From contig NZ_JAIVFX010000014.1 in assembly GCF_020829625.1 (NCBI RefSeq), forward strand, positions 1-64,000: a DNA stretch of 64,000 nucleotides. The letters run 5' to 3'. Under the pieces are notes generated by a model, which was not told the origin of the DNA, made no database searches, and saw only the letters and a program-made list of their open reading frames with translations. Within the stretch, counting starts at the first letter, position 1, and the number at the start of each line of letters is the position of its first letter. The stretch comes from Nostoc sp. XA010 (GTDB lineage: Bacteria > Cyanobacteriota > Cyanobacteriia > Cyanobacteriales > Nostocaceae). A program made the position numbers and the translations under genes. Below are positions 23,467 to 32,253 of the stretch, one piece after another.

Positions 23467-24705
23467 TTATACAACAAGTTGGGGTAACAGAGATTCATCA
23501 ACATAACTCAGGATTTTTGCTGCTCTATTTTCCCAAGAGAACTGCTTAACAAAATTGATACTATCTGGATAACCTTCTATTTTTCTGGGATAAGTTTCTA
23601 AAACTCGCTTTAGACATTCGGCAAATTTGCTGGGATTATCTGGCTCACACCAAGCAGCAATTGAGTGAGTATCTTGAAACTCAAGTAATGAAGGAATTTC
23701 TGTTGCTACAATGGGAGTTCCAGAAGCCAAGTAGTCAAACAGCTTTAAGGGAGATGTGAAAGTTGCCGCTTTTCCCGAACAATGAGGATGAGCTAAAACA
23801 TCGGCTGCTTGTAGCAAAGAGGCTAAATGATTATGTAATATATAGCCCAGAAATTTAATATTATGAACTTGTTTTTCTTTTACCAATTGTTGATAATATT
23901 CGACTTCTTTAGGCTTACCACCTGCACAAACAAATTGCACATTAGGCATTTCTTGAGCTACATCAATTAATAGATCAATACCTTTAAATTGCTGTAAAGC
24001 CCCCGCATAAACTACCAATTTTTGGCTTTCGTCTTGCAATAGTTTTTGGCGCCATTCTGCTGCTTTTTCTGGTTGTCTCTCCATAAATAAGCGATTAAAA
24101 CCATTGTGCAGTGTAATCACTTTTTCTGGTGGCATACCATTTTTAATCATGCTTTCGCGGATGGTGTCTATAACGGTGACAGCAATTTGCAATAGCGGAT
24201 TTTTAACAATTTCTGGCTCAAACGGTTTGTCTTCGTGGTGGTGGTGTTCATAAATTGCTGGAACGCCATTTTTGATGGCAGCTTTGACAAAATTCCAGTT
24301 GCGACTGTGGACAATTTTAGTAGTTGGAAGTATGTGAAATGGTAAATAATACTTGCTGGCAATGGTGTTAGAGTCAGTAAATTTGCTCCGAAAATGGTCA
24401 ATCGGCCAAGGCATAGGTAAAGGAGCAACTTTTAACTTGTCATGGAGGTTGTAATATTTGATCAGTTCTGTTGGTGTTTTTCTCGGTTGAAAAGGATGAG
24501 CTAAATTAGCCGGGTTAATAGCTTTTGCTCCTTTTTCAGGATATACCAAAACTGTTGAGTATCCCAAGTTGGCAGCGCCGTTAGCTGCATTTGTAGACTG
24601 CACTAGGTGAGCCTCTGGCTGCGGCAACTCTTCACCAATGAAAAAAATATAGTGCTTTTTAAAAGTAGGGTTTTTCATAAATTTAGATATTAATACTATT
24701 TTCAA
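23467..24705 (-). CDS. GT4-family glycosyltransferase
   Basis: 412 residues (or 403 from ATG at 24678). A GT-B protein with the donor-site pattern LVVYAGALQQFKGIDLLIDV, GYILHNHLASLLQAADVLAH and the late acidic region SPLKLFDYLASGTPIVATEI. Its role is probably retaining transfer of a sugar from a nucleotide donor in the cytoplasm. The N-terminal domain is unusual in containing KKHYIFFIGEELPQPEAHLV and a histidine run YEHHHHED. The first start overlaps the end of the ABC exporter gene by 23 bp, so translation is probably coupled to it; which ATG is used is not settled by the ribosome binding sites. Substrate unknown. Confidence 0.82.
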   Translation of the reverse strand: MKIVLISKFMKNPTFKKHYIFFIGEELPQPEAHLVQSTNAANGAANLGYSTVLVYPEKGAKAINPANLAHPFQPRKTPTELIKYYNLHDKLKVAPLPMPWPIDHFRSKFTDSNTIASKYYLPFHILPTTKIVHSRNWNFVKAAIKNGVPAIYEHHHHEDKPFEPEIVKNPLLQIAVTVIDTIRESMIKNGMPPEKVITLHNGFNRLFMERQPEKAAEWRQKLLQDESQKLVVYAGALQQFKGIDLLIDVAQEMPNVQFVCAGGKPKEVEYYQQLVKEKQVHNIKFLGYILHNHLASLLQAADVLAHPHCSGKAATFTSPLKLFDYLASGTPIVATEIPSLLEFQDTHSIAAWCEPDNPSKFAECLKRVLETYPRKIEGYPDSINFVKQFSWENRAAKILSYVDESLLPQLVV

Positions 24706-27004
24706 ATTTTTCTAAGTTTTCGAGCAGAGATATAGCAGATTCATAACTTTCAGTAATTAATCCCTTTTGTTCTTCTGGGGTGTATATCAAATTATCACTT
24801 AGAGAGCGGAGAGAGCCAAGTATGAGATTCAGAGAAGCCCGAAACTCATTAGAAAGATGATTAAATGTCTGATAATAGCTGCTTATAATATCTTGATTTT
24901 CTTCAGAAATTGAGATAAATTCTTCATTTAGTTGCAAGTTAATAACATCCTCAAAAACATCTATGGTGTTGAGAATTCTCCAAGCTGATTTGTAAGAATC
25001 TTCAATTAATTGCTGCTGTTCTTGGGAATTGTCTACTAAATCATCAAGTAACAAGTGCAGGAACCCAATCATTGAGTTCAACTGTGTCCGAATTTCGTGA
25101 GAGATGCGGAGCAAGCTTTGCTTGTGTTTAGTAGCGGCTTCAGGATGTTCAACAAATTTCTTTGAGTTTAGGCGCATTGCCTTAAAAATTTTTGTCTGAA
25201 TTAAGTCTTTCTTAGGCTGATCGCTAAATTGCATTGAGTACAAACGTGAGTAGTACCCACCTTTTGGTAACAGTTCATCATGAGTTCCTACTTCTACCAC
25301 TTGTCCTTGATCTAATACGGCAATTTGATCGGCTTTTTGGACTGTGGAAAGGCGGTGAGCAATTACAAGGGTTGTGCGATCGCGACTCAATTCATCAAGT
25401 GCAGATTGTACTAAGCGTTCGGAAACGGTATCTAAAGCGCTGGTGGCTTCATCTAAAATCAGAATATCTGGATTTTGGAGCAATGCGCGGGCGATCGCTA
25501 ATCTTTGCCTTTGTCCACCAGATAACATCACGCCGCGATCGCCAATCAAGGTGTCAAATCCTTGAGGCAATTTGCTAATAAACTCATAAGCATTTGCCCG
25601 CTTGGCTGCTGTCAGAATTTCATCCTCTGTAGCCTCTTCTCGCCCATAAGCGATATTATTTCGCACCGAGTCATTAAAAAGAAAAGTATCTTGACTAACA
25701 ATCCCCATTCGCTTTCGCAGCGATACAACATCAAACTCCCGCAAATCAGTACCGTCAATGGTAATACTGCCAGCGATTGGGTCATAAAATCTGGGCAAAA
25801 GGTCTGCTAATGTGGATTTACCAGCACCAGAACTGCCTACTAATGCTAAGGTCGTGCCATGCGGTAAAAATAAACTTACATCTTTGAGTACCATTTTTTC
25901 ATGGTCAGGGTAGGCAAAGCGAAGAGAATTAAAAGATATACCCTTTTGTAATTTTGTATAGGGAAGCTTACCCTTATGCATGAACGGCTTATCATTGAGA
26001 CTTAAAAATTCATTTGCCACATCTACACTGGCGGCGGTACTGGCAAAGTTACTGCGAATACTATTTAACTGAGAAATTAATGGCAGCACTCGCAGCAGCA
26101 CTAATAGATATGTTAAAAGTACGGTGGAAAGAGAGGAAACCTGGCCAGCAAAGAAGGTTTTGCTCAAAAGTACAATCAGCAGTAAAGCTGTAATACCCAT
26201 TACCTCGCTCAAAGGTGTAATCGCTTCTGAATTAACCTGAGATTGGAAATCTGCTAACTCGCGATCGCGAATTAATTTTTGAATTCGTTGATATTCTTTT
26301 TCTTCATTTCCCGTCGCCTTTACCAGTCGGATTCCGTTCAAAGTCTCCAGCACAGAGATTGAATATGCTCTAGACATTTCACTAAGCTGTTTACCAAAAG
26401 TTCTCGACTTAGAAATGGCATACTGATTTATTAACGTCACTAAGAACAGCAAAAGCGTAGAAGCAATTGTCAACTCCCAAGAAATTGACAGTAATAACCC
26501 GACAAAAACTAAAATTGTGATTCCCAGGATAACTATCTTGACCGTACTACCTATAGCACTTGCAGCCCGACCAATTTCTCCACCAAGACGGTTGATTAAA
26601 TCACCAACCTTTGTTTTGGCATAATAATCTATATCAACTTCTAATAATAGCTTTAACCCAGTTTCGCGCATATCTGATGTTAGCTTTCGGGTTAAAGAAC
26701 TTGATGCCAAGGCGCTGGCATAAGTAGCTAAGTTTTTTAAAAAAATTGTGAATAAAATCGTCCCAGCCATTACTACTATCCGGTAAGATTCTGGGGTATT
26801 ATCAAAGGGAGATATCAACCTTTTTAGGATGGGAGGGGCAGAACTTAAATCTACTTCTTGCCCAACAATTTTTAAAATTACTGGCACAATTAAAGCTGTG
26901 CTAATTCCATTAAATAAGGCTCCAGAAAATCCTAACAATATTGTTAGCAGAATTAAACCTGGATAGGGTTTAGCAAATCTTAGTAATAGTTTTCTGGTAG
27001 ACAT
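24683..27004 (-). CDS. MsbA-type ABC exporter with C-terminal histidine-kinase-dimerisation-like repeats
   Basis: 773 residues, about 180 more than a normal half-size exporter. Residues 1-320 form the six-helix membrane domain. The ATPase domain follows (about 345-585), with Walker A GSSGAGKST (K396), signature LSGGQRQRLAIARA, Walker B ILILDEATSALD and the switch IAHRLST. After EVGTHDELLPKGGYYSRLYS comes an extra tail. Residues 630-685 read RISHEIRTQLNSMIGFLHLL and DSYKSAWRILNTID, like the H-box and helix 2 of a HisKA domain (His636). A second copy at 713-768 (LSNEFRASLNLILGSLRSL) has Asn719 in place of His. No HATPase domain follows. Dimeric exporters of this type flip lipid-linked glycans. 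It lies in the middle of the glycosyltransferase run and probably exports its product. Confidence 0.9.
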   Translation of the reverse strand: MSTRKLLLRFAKPYPGLILLTILLGFSGALFNGISTALIVPVILKIVGQEVDLSSAPPILKRLISPFDNTPESYRIVVMAGTILFTIFLKNLATYASALASSSLTRKLTSDMRETGLKLLLEVDIDYYAKTKVGDLINRLGGEIGRAASAIGSTVKIVILGITILVFVGLLLSISWELTIASTLLLFLVTLINQYAISKSRTFGKQLSEMSRAYSISVLETLNGIRLVKATGNEEKEYQRIQKLIRDRELADFQSQVNSEAITPLSEVMGITALLLIVLLSKTFFAGQVSSLSTVLLTYLLVLLRVLPLISQLNSIRSNFASTAASVDVANEFLSLNDKPFMHKGKLPYTKLQKGISFNSLRFAYPDHEKMVLKDVSLFLPHGTTLALVGSSGAGKSTLADLLPRFYDPIAGSITIDGTDLREFDVVSLRKRMGIVSQDTFLFNDSVRNNIAYGREEATEDEILTAAKRANAYEFISKLPQGFDTLIGDRGVMLSGGQRQRLAIARALLQNPDILILDEATSALDTVSERLVQSALDELSRDRTTLVIAHRLSTVQKADQIAVLDQGQVVEVGTHDELLPKGGYYSRLYSMQFSDQPKKDLIQTKIFKAMRLNSKKFVEHPEAATKHKQSLLRISHEIRTQLNSMIGFLHLLLDDLVDNSQEQQQLIEDSYKSAWRILNTIDVFEDVINLQLNEEFISISEENQDIISSYYQTFNHLSNEFRASLNLILGSLRSLSDNLIYTPEEQKGLITESYESAISLLENLEKFENSINI

Positions 27005-27098
27005 TGGGTATTATTATGCAACTTTAATGTATTAATATTATTCACAATTTACTTGTCAAATTTACTCATCATCAAATAAATCAAATCCCAATCAAGAT

Positions 27099-28250
27099 TT
27101 ATAACCGAGCAATTACCGACTTGAGCACAGAAGCCATAGTCTCTATGCTATAGAGTTCCACACATCTTTCTCTTGCCTTGATACCTTGCTGCTCTGCTGA
27201 CTCTAAATTCTGAAAAATCAATTGTATTTGTTTAGCAAGCTGTTCAGGACAAGCAGGCTCGACTAAATAACCAGTATTACCTAAAATTTTGGGAATATCT
27301 CCAACGCACGTTGATAGTACAGGTTTAGCCATTGCCATTCCATCTGTCAACTTTAGGGGGAACTGAGCGCGAGCAGTCAAAGTATCTCGCTGGGGAACAA
27401 CTACAATGTGAGCAGATGCTACAATTTTAGGCATTAATTCTACAGGGCACCTTGGTAATTTAATAATCCAACGCCCCCACTTTTGAATCAATTTATCGTC
27501 ATAATCATCGTAAGGACTACCACCCACAATCACTAATCTTAAATCTGGCTCATCCAACAAATCGAGCGCCATTAAAATGTCTTCAACCCCCTTGTGAGGT
27601 CGTGGTGCCCCAGGAAACATGAGAATTCGATACTCAGAAAGGCCGTAATCCGTTCTGCTAGTCTCAGAATCATACTTCTGGGGGTCAAACATTGCGGTAT
27701 CTTTACCATTAGGTACGTAAACACCACCGAAGCGTTTTTGCAGAAACTCAGTATCTATTGTTACTGCATCTGCCTTTGCTACTAAGTTTTCCATCCATTT
27801 GAGATACAGTGGATGATCTGGAAATTTTAATGCGCCATTTTTCTTGAAAAAATCACGATAAAATTGCTTAAGACTAGGACGATATTTCCACTCATCACCT
27901 CCGTGCCAACTGAGTTCCCAGTCATCCATATCTAGAATTAAAGGACGACGACCAATAAATTTTTTCAGTAGCGATAGGCCAAAACTTGTAAACTTGGGTT
28001 TTACTGCATAAATAATATCTCCATCTATTTTTTGCAAAAGTTGACGAGCAGATATCAGAAATTCTGGATAATTTGTACCTGGAAGAGAAACAACTGAAAT
28101 GCCAGACGGAGGAATAGCATATAGTTCTTTACCATAAATAAAACCAACAATCTCTACTTCATAATTGAGACTTTGTAGTACTTGAGCTAGTAAAAATGCT
28201 CGAATACTACCCCCTCCAGATAAATCACCAACAATTAATGAAACTTTCAA
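27099..28250 (-). CDS. GT4-family glycosyltransferase
   Basis: 383 residues. A GT-B protein with N-terminal IVGDLSGGGSIRAFLLAQVL and a donor domain carrying ILMFPGAPRPHKGVEDILMA, LRLVIVGGSPYDDYDD and PLKLTDGMAMAKPVLST (the acidic residue of the usual E-x7-E motif is Asp here). The segment LILDMDDWELSWHGGDEWKY in the acceptor half is shared by several cyanobacterial exopolysaccharide transferases. The gene lies 94 bp upstream of the exporter gene on the same strand, and the leftward run probably includes both. The sugar is unknown. The start ATG follows an AGGAGGA-type ribosome binding site. Confidence 0.82.
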   Translation of the reverse strand: MKVSLIVGDLSGGGSIRAFLLAQVLQSLNYEVEIVGFIYGKELYAIPPSGISVVSLPGTNYPEFLISARQLLQKIDGDIIYAVKPKFTSFGLSLLKKFIGRRPLILDMDDWELSWHGGDEWKYRPSLKQFYRDFFKKNGALKFPDHPLYLKWMENLVAKADAVTIDTEFLQKRFGGVYVPNGKDTAMFDPQKYDSETSRTDYGLSEYRILMFPGAPRPHKGVEDILMALDLLDEPDLRLVIVGGSPYDDYDDKLIQKWGRWIIKLPRCPVELMPKIVASAHIVVVPQRDTLTARAQFPLKLTDGMAMAKPVLSTCVGDIPKILGNTGYLVEPACPEQLAKQIQLIFQNLESAEQQGIKARERCVELYSIETMASVLKSVIARL

Positions 28251-28358
28251 TTTTGATGTTTCCTCCTGTAAATTTGCAATTTCAATATTGATAAATATTT
28301 AAAATTATTCATAATGTAATACAGGAAAAAGGCTTGTGCACATATTCATCAGAAGATG

Positions 28359-29201
28359 TCATTTTTTGCGCCAGGGATTTGTAACTTGATTGGGTAAAAA
28401 TGCTTTAGCAAATTTGTCAAATACCCTGGTGTAGAAAGAACGGGTAATGTTTTTAGCATATTGAGGTCGATAAGCATAGGTACAGTGAAGAACTTTAATT
28501 TTATCCTGAATATTATAAGCATCCTCCCATTTGCTGAGATAATTATAGGTAGGTGGTAGTATTTTCATATTAGGGCGTACAGATGCGATCGCAGAAGCAA
28601 AAGCACCTTGATCTTTGAGGAGTAATTTATCTTGGTTATTTTTGACAATCTCAAAATAATGTTGAAATTCTTCAAAAAATACCTTGGTTACTTTTGTTTT
28701 CCGAAAAGCCATAAACCCGCCATTATACTGCACACTATCTGCTTGTAATGGTAAACCTACTGATTGCAGAATTGGCAAAACATTTGGCAAAAGTTCTTCT
28801 TGGTTACCACGTAATAAATTCGTAGCTTTCAGAATAGAAGGTTGCACATCTTCAGTTAACAAAAAGTCATACTCATCCAAATACTCAAATACGTCGTTGA
28901 TATCAGAAAGTAAGCAAATATCTGAATCTAGATAAATTGTTTTATCAAACTCAGAGGCTGCATATAGAGCCAATTTTGCTTGCCTTGACGCTAAAACAGT
29001 ATTTTCATTTGCAGGCGCTGGCTTTAAAATTACATTTTTGAACGCCTTTAGCAAGGGATAAAGAACTATTGGAACTTGGTCAATTAAAATAATGATCGGC
29101 TCTTGATGAAACTTCCTAACTGCCGCTAAAAAATGAATACAATCTTGAAAAGAGTAAAGCCCAGTTAAAATTGTAATAAACCCTCTATTTTGTGCTTTCA
29201 T
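28359..29201 (-). CDS. Putative GT-A fold glycosyltransferase
   Basis: 280 residues. The N-terminal half is Rossmann-like (GFITILTGLYSFQDCIHFLA) and leads to a DxD motif IYLDSDICLL (LDSD at 91-94). A later NGGFMAFRK segment and the end HCTYAYRPQ are typical of GT-A enzymes of the glycogenin-like/GT8 kind, though the assignment to a numbered family is weak. It is not close in sequence to the three tandem paralogs. It belongs to the leftward run, with gaps of 48 and 108 bp on its sides. Donor and acceptor are unknown. Confidence 0.7.
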   Translation of the reverse strand: MKAQNRGFITILTGLYSFQDCIHFLAAVRKFHQEPIIILIDQVPIVLYPLLKAFKNVILKPAPANENTVLASRQAKLALYAASEFDKTIYLDSDICLLSDINDVFEYLDEYDFLLTEDVQPSILKATNLLRGNQEELLPNVLPILQSVGLPLQADSVQYNGGFMAFRKTKVTKVFFEEFQHYFEIVKNNQDKLLLKDQGAFASAIASVRPNMKILPPTYNYLSKWEDAYNIQDKIKVLHCTYAYRPQYAKNITRSFYTRVFDKFAKAFLPNQVTNPWRKK

Positions 29202-29249
29202 AAATAAGTTAAATAATTATTACTTTTAAGCCTAGTCCGTCAAGATAAT

Positions 29250-30173
29250 TTAATGTGTCCATTCCCAAAAACTTTTACTCCAGTCTTCGTTATAATAAAA
29301 AACTCCTTGCCATTGATAAAAGTGAATAAAATCTTCGATTTCTAAAGTCTTATTCACATCTCTAATCATATAGAGAGGTCGCTCACCGTAAAATGATGCC
29401 CACATACTATAACTACTAGGAGCGCCAATAATATAATCACATTCAGCTAAAGAATACATATCCTCAATTATATGATTATTGCCATAAACATAAGATAAAT
29501 GTTGAAAAGATTCGTCATTTTGCTTCTGATTTGAGCAAATCAAAAACGTCACTTTTTTATTAGGAAATAGCATTCGTGCTGATTCCATAACCTTTAAATA
29601 CTCTTCAACTAAATAAAAATATTTGCCATTTTGATGTTCTTGATAATCTCCATGACGGATATGGACTCCAATGAGCACATCAGTCTGGCTACGAATATTC
29701 GATATGAGTTTTGTTACATTTAACTGATAATTCTTTAGAGGCTGGAAGTAAGCACGAATTTTTTCCCCATGTTTTTGTAACCTTGATATATCATTTACAA
29801 ACCATCCATCACGAAATACCCACCCTTGAAAAAAGTTGATACTTTCTGGCTTCAACTCTTTTGTAATGCTTAAATTGCTCCAACTAAAGGGCTGATTACG
29901 CTTAATCTCAATTGTGTTAAAACGTCCACTTTCAGCTAAATAACGGTTTATTTTATAGTAGTATTTGCGTAGTAATTTATTTCCTGCAATTGAAAGTTTA
30001 CTAGAAGGGTAGCGACATAAAAAATCTTGAGATGTTGACTCGAAAAAATCAGCATACTCTTCAAATGCTGGGTTTAAAACCGTAAAATTATTTTCACATG
30101 CAAATGCCATAAAATGAGCAGATAATAATAATCTGTTGCCTAGTTGTCCAGATTTTGCCGAGATTACTAACAT
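29250..30173 (-). CDS. GT11-like (alpha-1,2-fucosyltransferase / NodZ-type) glycosyltransferase
   Basis: 307 residues. The glycine loop at the start (SAKSGQLGNRLLLSAHFMAF) corresponds to GGLGNQMFQYA of GT11 enzymes. The GDP-fucose motif HxRxGDY is present as GVHIRHGDYQ (171-177). The late motif IIGAPSSYSMWASFYG corresponds to the SxFSWWxAWL region. Such enzymes use GDP-fucose in the cytoplasm. This is the first gene of the leftward run. Its promoter should lie in the 416-bp A+T-rich region it shares with the divergent gloB. The catalytic motif is sound, but the exact GT family would need a profile search. Confidence 0.72.
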   Translation of the reverse strand: MLVISAKSGQLGNRLLLSAHFMAFACENNFTVLNPAFEEYADFFESTSQDFLCRYPSSKLSIAGNKLLRKYYYKINRYLAESGRFNTIEIKRNQPFSWSNLSITKELKPESINFFQGWVFRDGWFVNDISRLQKHGEKIRAYFQPLKNYQLNVTKLISNIRSQTDVLIGVHIRHGDYQEHQNGKYFYLVEEYLKVMESARMLFPNKKVTFLICSNQKQNDESFQHLSYVYGNNHIIEDMYSLAECDYIIGAPSSYSMWASFYGERPLYMIRDVNKTLEIEDFIHFYQWQGVFYYNEDWSKSFWEWTH

Positions 30174-30589
30174 GTATAAAACCTCAAAAAGAAAAATTTA
30201 TAATATTGACTTAAGCTTTAAAATACCAAGTTATAAACATAATAGAATTTAAATTATATTAAACCTAGCAGATGAAAGGAAATATACACTATAATCAAAT
30301 ATAGTTTTTGCTATTTTTAGAGTAGGAAATAATCAGATAAATCTAACTTTATATTTGCAGTTATTTCCAGAGAAAATTTACGGACAAATCCAGATAAATT
30401 TTGCTTTCTTATGGTATGTTTACGGTAAAACTACGGTTGTATATTATCATAACTGTTAATGAAGCATTACATTTGTGCTAATTCTCGTATAAATAATTAC
30501 AATAATTTATCTAAGTAGGCTAGTTACTTGCTTAGAATTAAGATTGCTACTCGATACCAAACATCTATGTTGTAAGGGAGGCAAAGGTA
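30174..30589. other. Divergent promoter region between the glycan cluster and gloB
   Basis: A+T-rich, no gene. Runs of T and A and short direct repeats are present. The gloB start is preceded by AAGGGAGGCAAAGGTA. No operator was recognised. Confidence 0.5.
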
Positions 30590-31363
30590 ATGCAGGTAAT
30601 CCGTCTGGAAGCACTCTCAGATAACTACATATTCTTGCTACACGACCATAAACAAAATATTGCCGCCGTTGTTGACCCGGCGGAGTCTCTACCAGTATTA
30701 GAGAAACTGGCAGAATTAAAAGCTGATTTAGTAGCAATTTTTAACACGCACCACCATAACGATCATGTGGGTGGTAATAAGCAACTAATAGAACAATTCC
30801 CCCAACTGATAGTTTATGGAGGAGCGGAGGATCGTGGTAGAATTCCCGGTCAACAGGTGTTTTTGCAAGAAGGCGATCGCGTCGAGTTTGCAGACCGCAT
30901 AGCTGAAGTTATCTTCGTTCCCGGACATACCCGCGCTCACATCGTTTACTACTTTCCCCCAGAAAAAGCTGGTGAGACAGGCGACTTATTTTGCGGCGAT
31001 ACCTTATTTTCTGGCGGTTGCGGTCGCTTGTTTGAAGGAACACCGAGCCAAATGGTAGACTCTTTAAGCAAACTGCGCTCTCTACCCGATGATACACGCA
31101 TCTGGTGTGCCCACGAATACACTTTAAAAAATCTGCAATTTGCCTTAACTGTTGATGGTGACAATGACGACTTACAAAGACGCTTCAATGAAGTAAAAGC
31201 TTACCGTAGCCAAGGAGAAGCTACCATCCCCTCGTTGCTAGGAGTGGAGAAGCGAACAAATCCCTTTTTACGTTGGGATCAGCAATCATTACAATCAACC
31301 GTTAAGAGTAGCGATGGAGTCCAAACCTTTGCACGGATACGGGACATGAGAAATAACTTTTAG
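30590..31363 (+). CDS. gloB: Hydroxyacylglutathione hydrolase (glyoxalase II)
   Basis: 257 residues, the usual length. The metallo-beta-lactamase motif THHHNDHVGG (53-62) binds the two metals, and further ligands appear in VPGHTRAHIVYY, FCGDTLFSGGCGRLFEGT and the CAHEYTLKNLQFAL segment. These last two are specific to glyoxalase II. The enzyme hydrolyses S-D-lactoylglutathione to D-lactate and glutathione in methylglyoxal detoxification. It is transcribed alone, divergent from the glycan cluster, with a good ribosome binding site before the ATG at 30590. Confidence 0.93.
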   Translation: MQVIRLEALSDNYIFLLHDHKQNIAAVVDPAESLPVLEKLAELKADLVAIFNTHHHNDHVGGNKQLIEQFPQLIVYGGAEDRGRIPGQQVFLQEGDRVEFADRIAEVIFVPGHTRAHIVYYFPPEKAGETGDLFCGDTLFSGGCGRLFEGTPSQMVDSLSKLRSLPDDTRIWCAHEYTLKNLQFALTVDGDNDDLQRRFNEVKAYRSQGEATIPSLLGVEKRTNPFLRWDQQSLQSTVKSSDGVQTFARIRDMRNNF

Positions 31364-31460
31364 TCATTTGTCATTTGTTATTAATTATTCTTCCCCTGCT
31401 TCCCCTACCTCCTCTGCTCCCTCATCTCCCCATTCCCCAATTCATTCAATTTTCTCTAAT
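31364..31460. repeat. STRR-type purine/pyrimidine-asymmetric repeats
   Basis: Degenerate units such as TCATTTGTCATTTGT and CTTCCCCTGCTTCCCC; the rest of the 230-bp gap holds the rplI promoter region. Confidence 0.55.
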
Positions 31461-31593
31461 AGTTGCGATCGCACCCTTCCTTTCGCTACGATCTGTAAGC
31501 TTTAGGGTATAGGCAAAGAAGCTTGGAATACAGCACTGACATTGTGAGCTATCTTACCCAAACCCGAATTAATCAGATTTTACAGGAAAAACG

Positions 31594-32052
31594 ATGGCGA
31601 AACGCGTACAGTTAGTTTTAAATCAGGATATCAGCAAGCTGGGAAAATCTGGCGATTTAGTGGAAGTAGCTCCTGGCTACGCTCGTAATTATTTAATTCC
31701 CCAAAAATTGGCAACCAATGCCACTCCTGGTATTCTCAAGCAAGTAGAACGCCGTCGTGAGCAAGAGCGTCAACGGCAATTAGAACTCAGGCAACAAGCT
31801 CTTGAGCAAAAAGAATCTTTGGAAAAAGTTGGCAGCTTGACAATTGCCAAGCCAGTTGGTGAAAACGAAGCAATTTTCGGTACTATCACTACCCAAGATG
31901 TTGTAGATGCAATTAAGGCAGCCACCGGTCAAGAAATCGATCGGCGTGGAATTACCATCCCCGATATTAACCACCTTGGTACTTATCAAGCCGAAATCAA
32001 GCTGTATTTGGAAGTAGCAGCACAAGTCGATATTCAAGTCGTCGCTAGCTAG
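31594..32052 (+). CDS. rplI: Large ribosomal subunit protein bL9
   Basis: 152 residues with the standard two-domain plan. The N-terminal rRNA-binding domain is MAKRVQLVLNQDISKLGKSG, then DLVEVAPGYARNYLIPQKLA. A long connecting helix follows (KQVERRREQERQRQLELRQQ, continuing to about residue 78), and then the C-terminal domain with GTITTQDVVDAI. The protein binds 23S rRNA near the L1 stalk and helps hold the reading frame. It sits directly upstream of dnaB, separated by a block of tandem repeats; the rplI-dnaB pairing is conserved in many bacteria. Confidence 0.97.
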   Translation: MAKRVQLVLNQDISKLGKSGDLVEVAPGYARNYLIPQKLATNATPGILKQVERRREQERQRQLELRQQALEQKESLEKVGSLTIAKPVGENEAIFGTITTQDVVDAIKAATGQEIDRRGITIPDINHLGTYQAEIKLYLEVAAQVDIQVVAS

Positions 32053-32053
32053 G

Positions 32054-32216
32054 AGACAGCAGGGGAAGCAGGGGGAGATGAGAGGATGAGGGGGATGAGG
32101 GAGATGAGGAAGCAGGGGGAGCAGGGGGAGCAGGGGTCATAAACAATTCCTAACTCCTAACTCCTAACTCCTAACTCCTAACTCCTAACTCCCAACCCCA
32201 TACTCCCAACCCCATA
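32054..32216. repeat. STRR arrays, including six perfect TAACTCC heptamers
   Basis: A purine-rich part (GGGGGAGATGAGAGGATGAG, GCAGGGGGAGCAGGGG) is followed by six tandem TAACTCC units at 32151-32192 and degenerate CCCAACCCCATACTC units. This heptamer type is characteristic of heterocystous cyanobacteria. Confidence 0.85.
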
Positions 32217-32253
32217 CTCTCAAATAGCTTTCATCTCAAAACTAAAATCGTTT

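Noticed and set aside
17771..30173. Genomic island with integrase or att sites
   Set aside because: The cluster is A+T-rich to the eye, but no integrase, tRNA or flanking direct repeats were found, and HIP1 sites occur inside it.
32151..32192. Possible CRISPR array
   Set aside because: Six adjacent heptamers without spacers; it is a short tandem repeat. The 21-bp repeat at 62936-63040 also lacks spacers.
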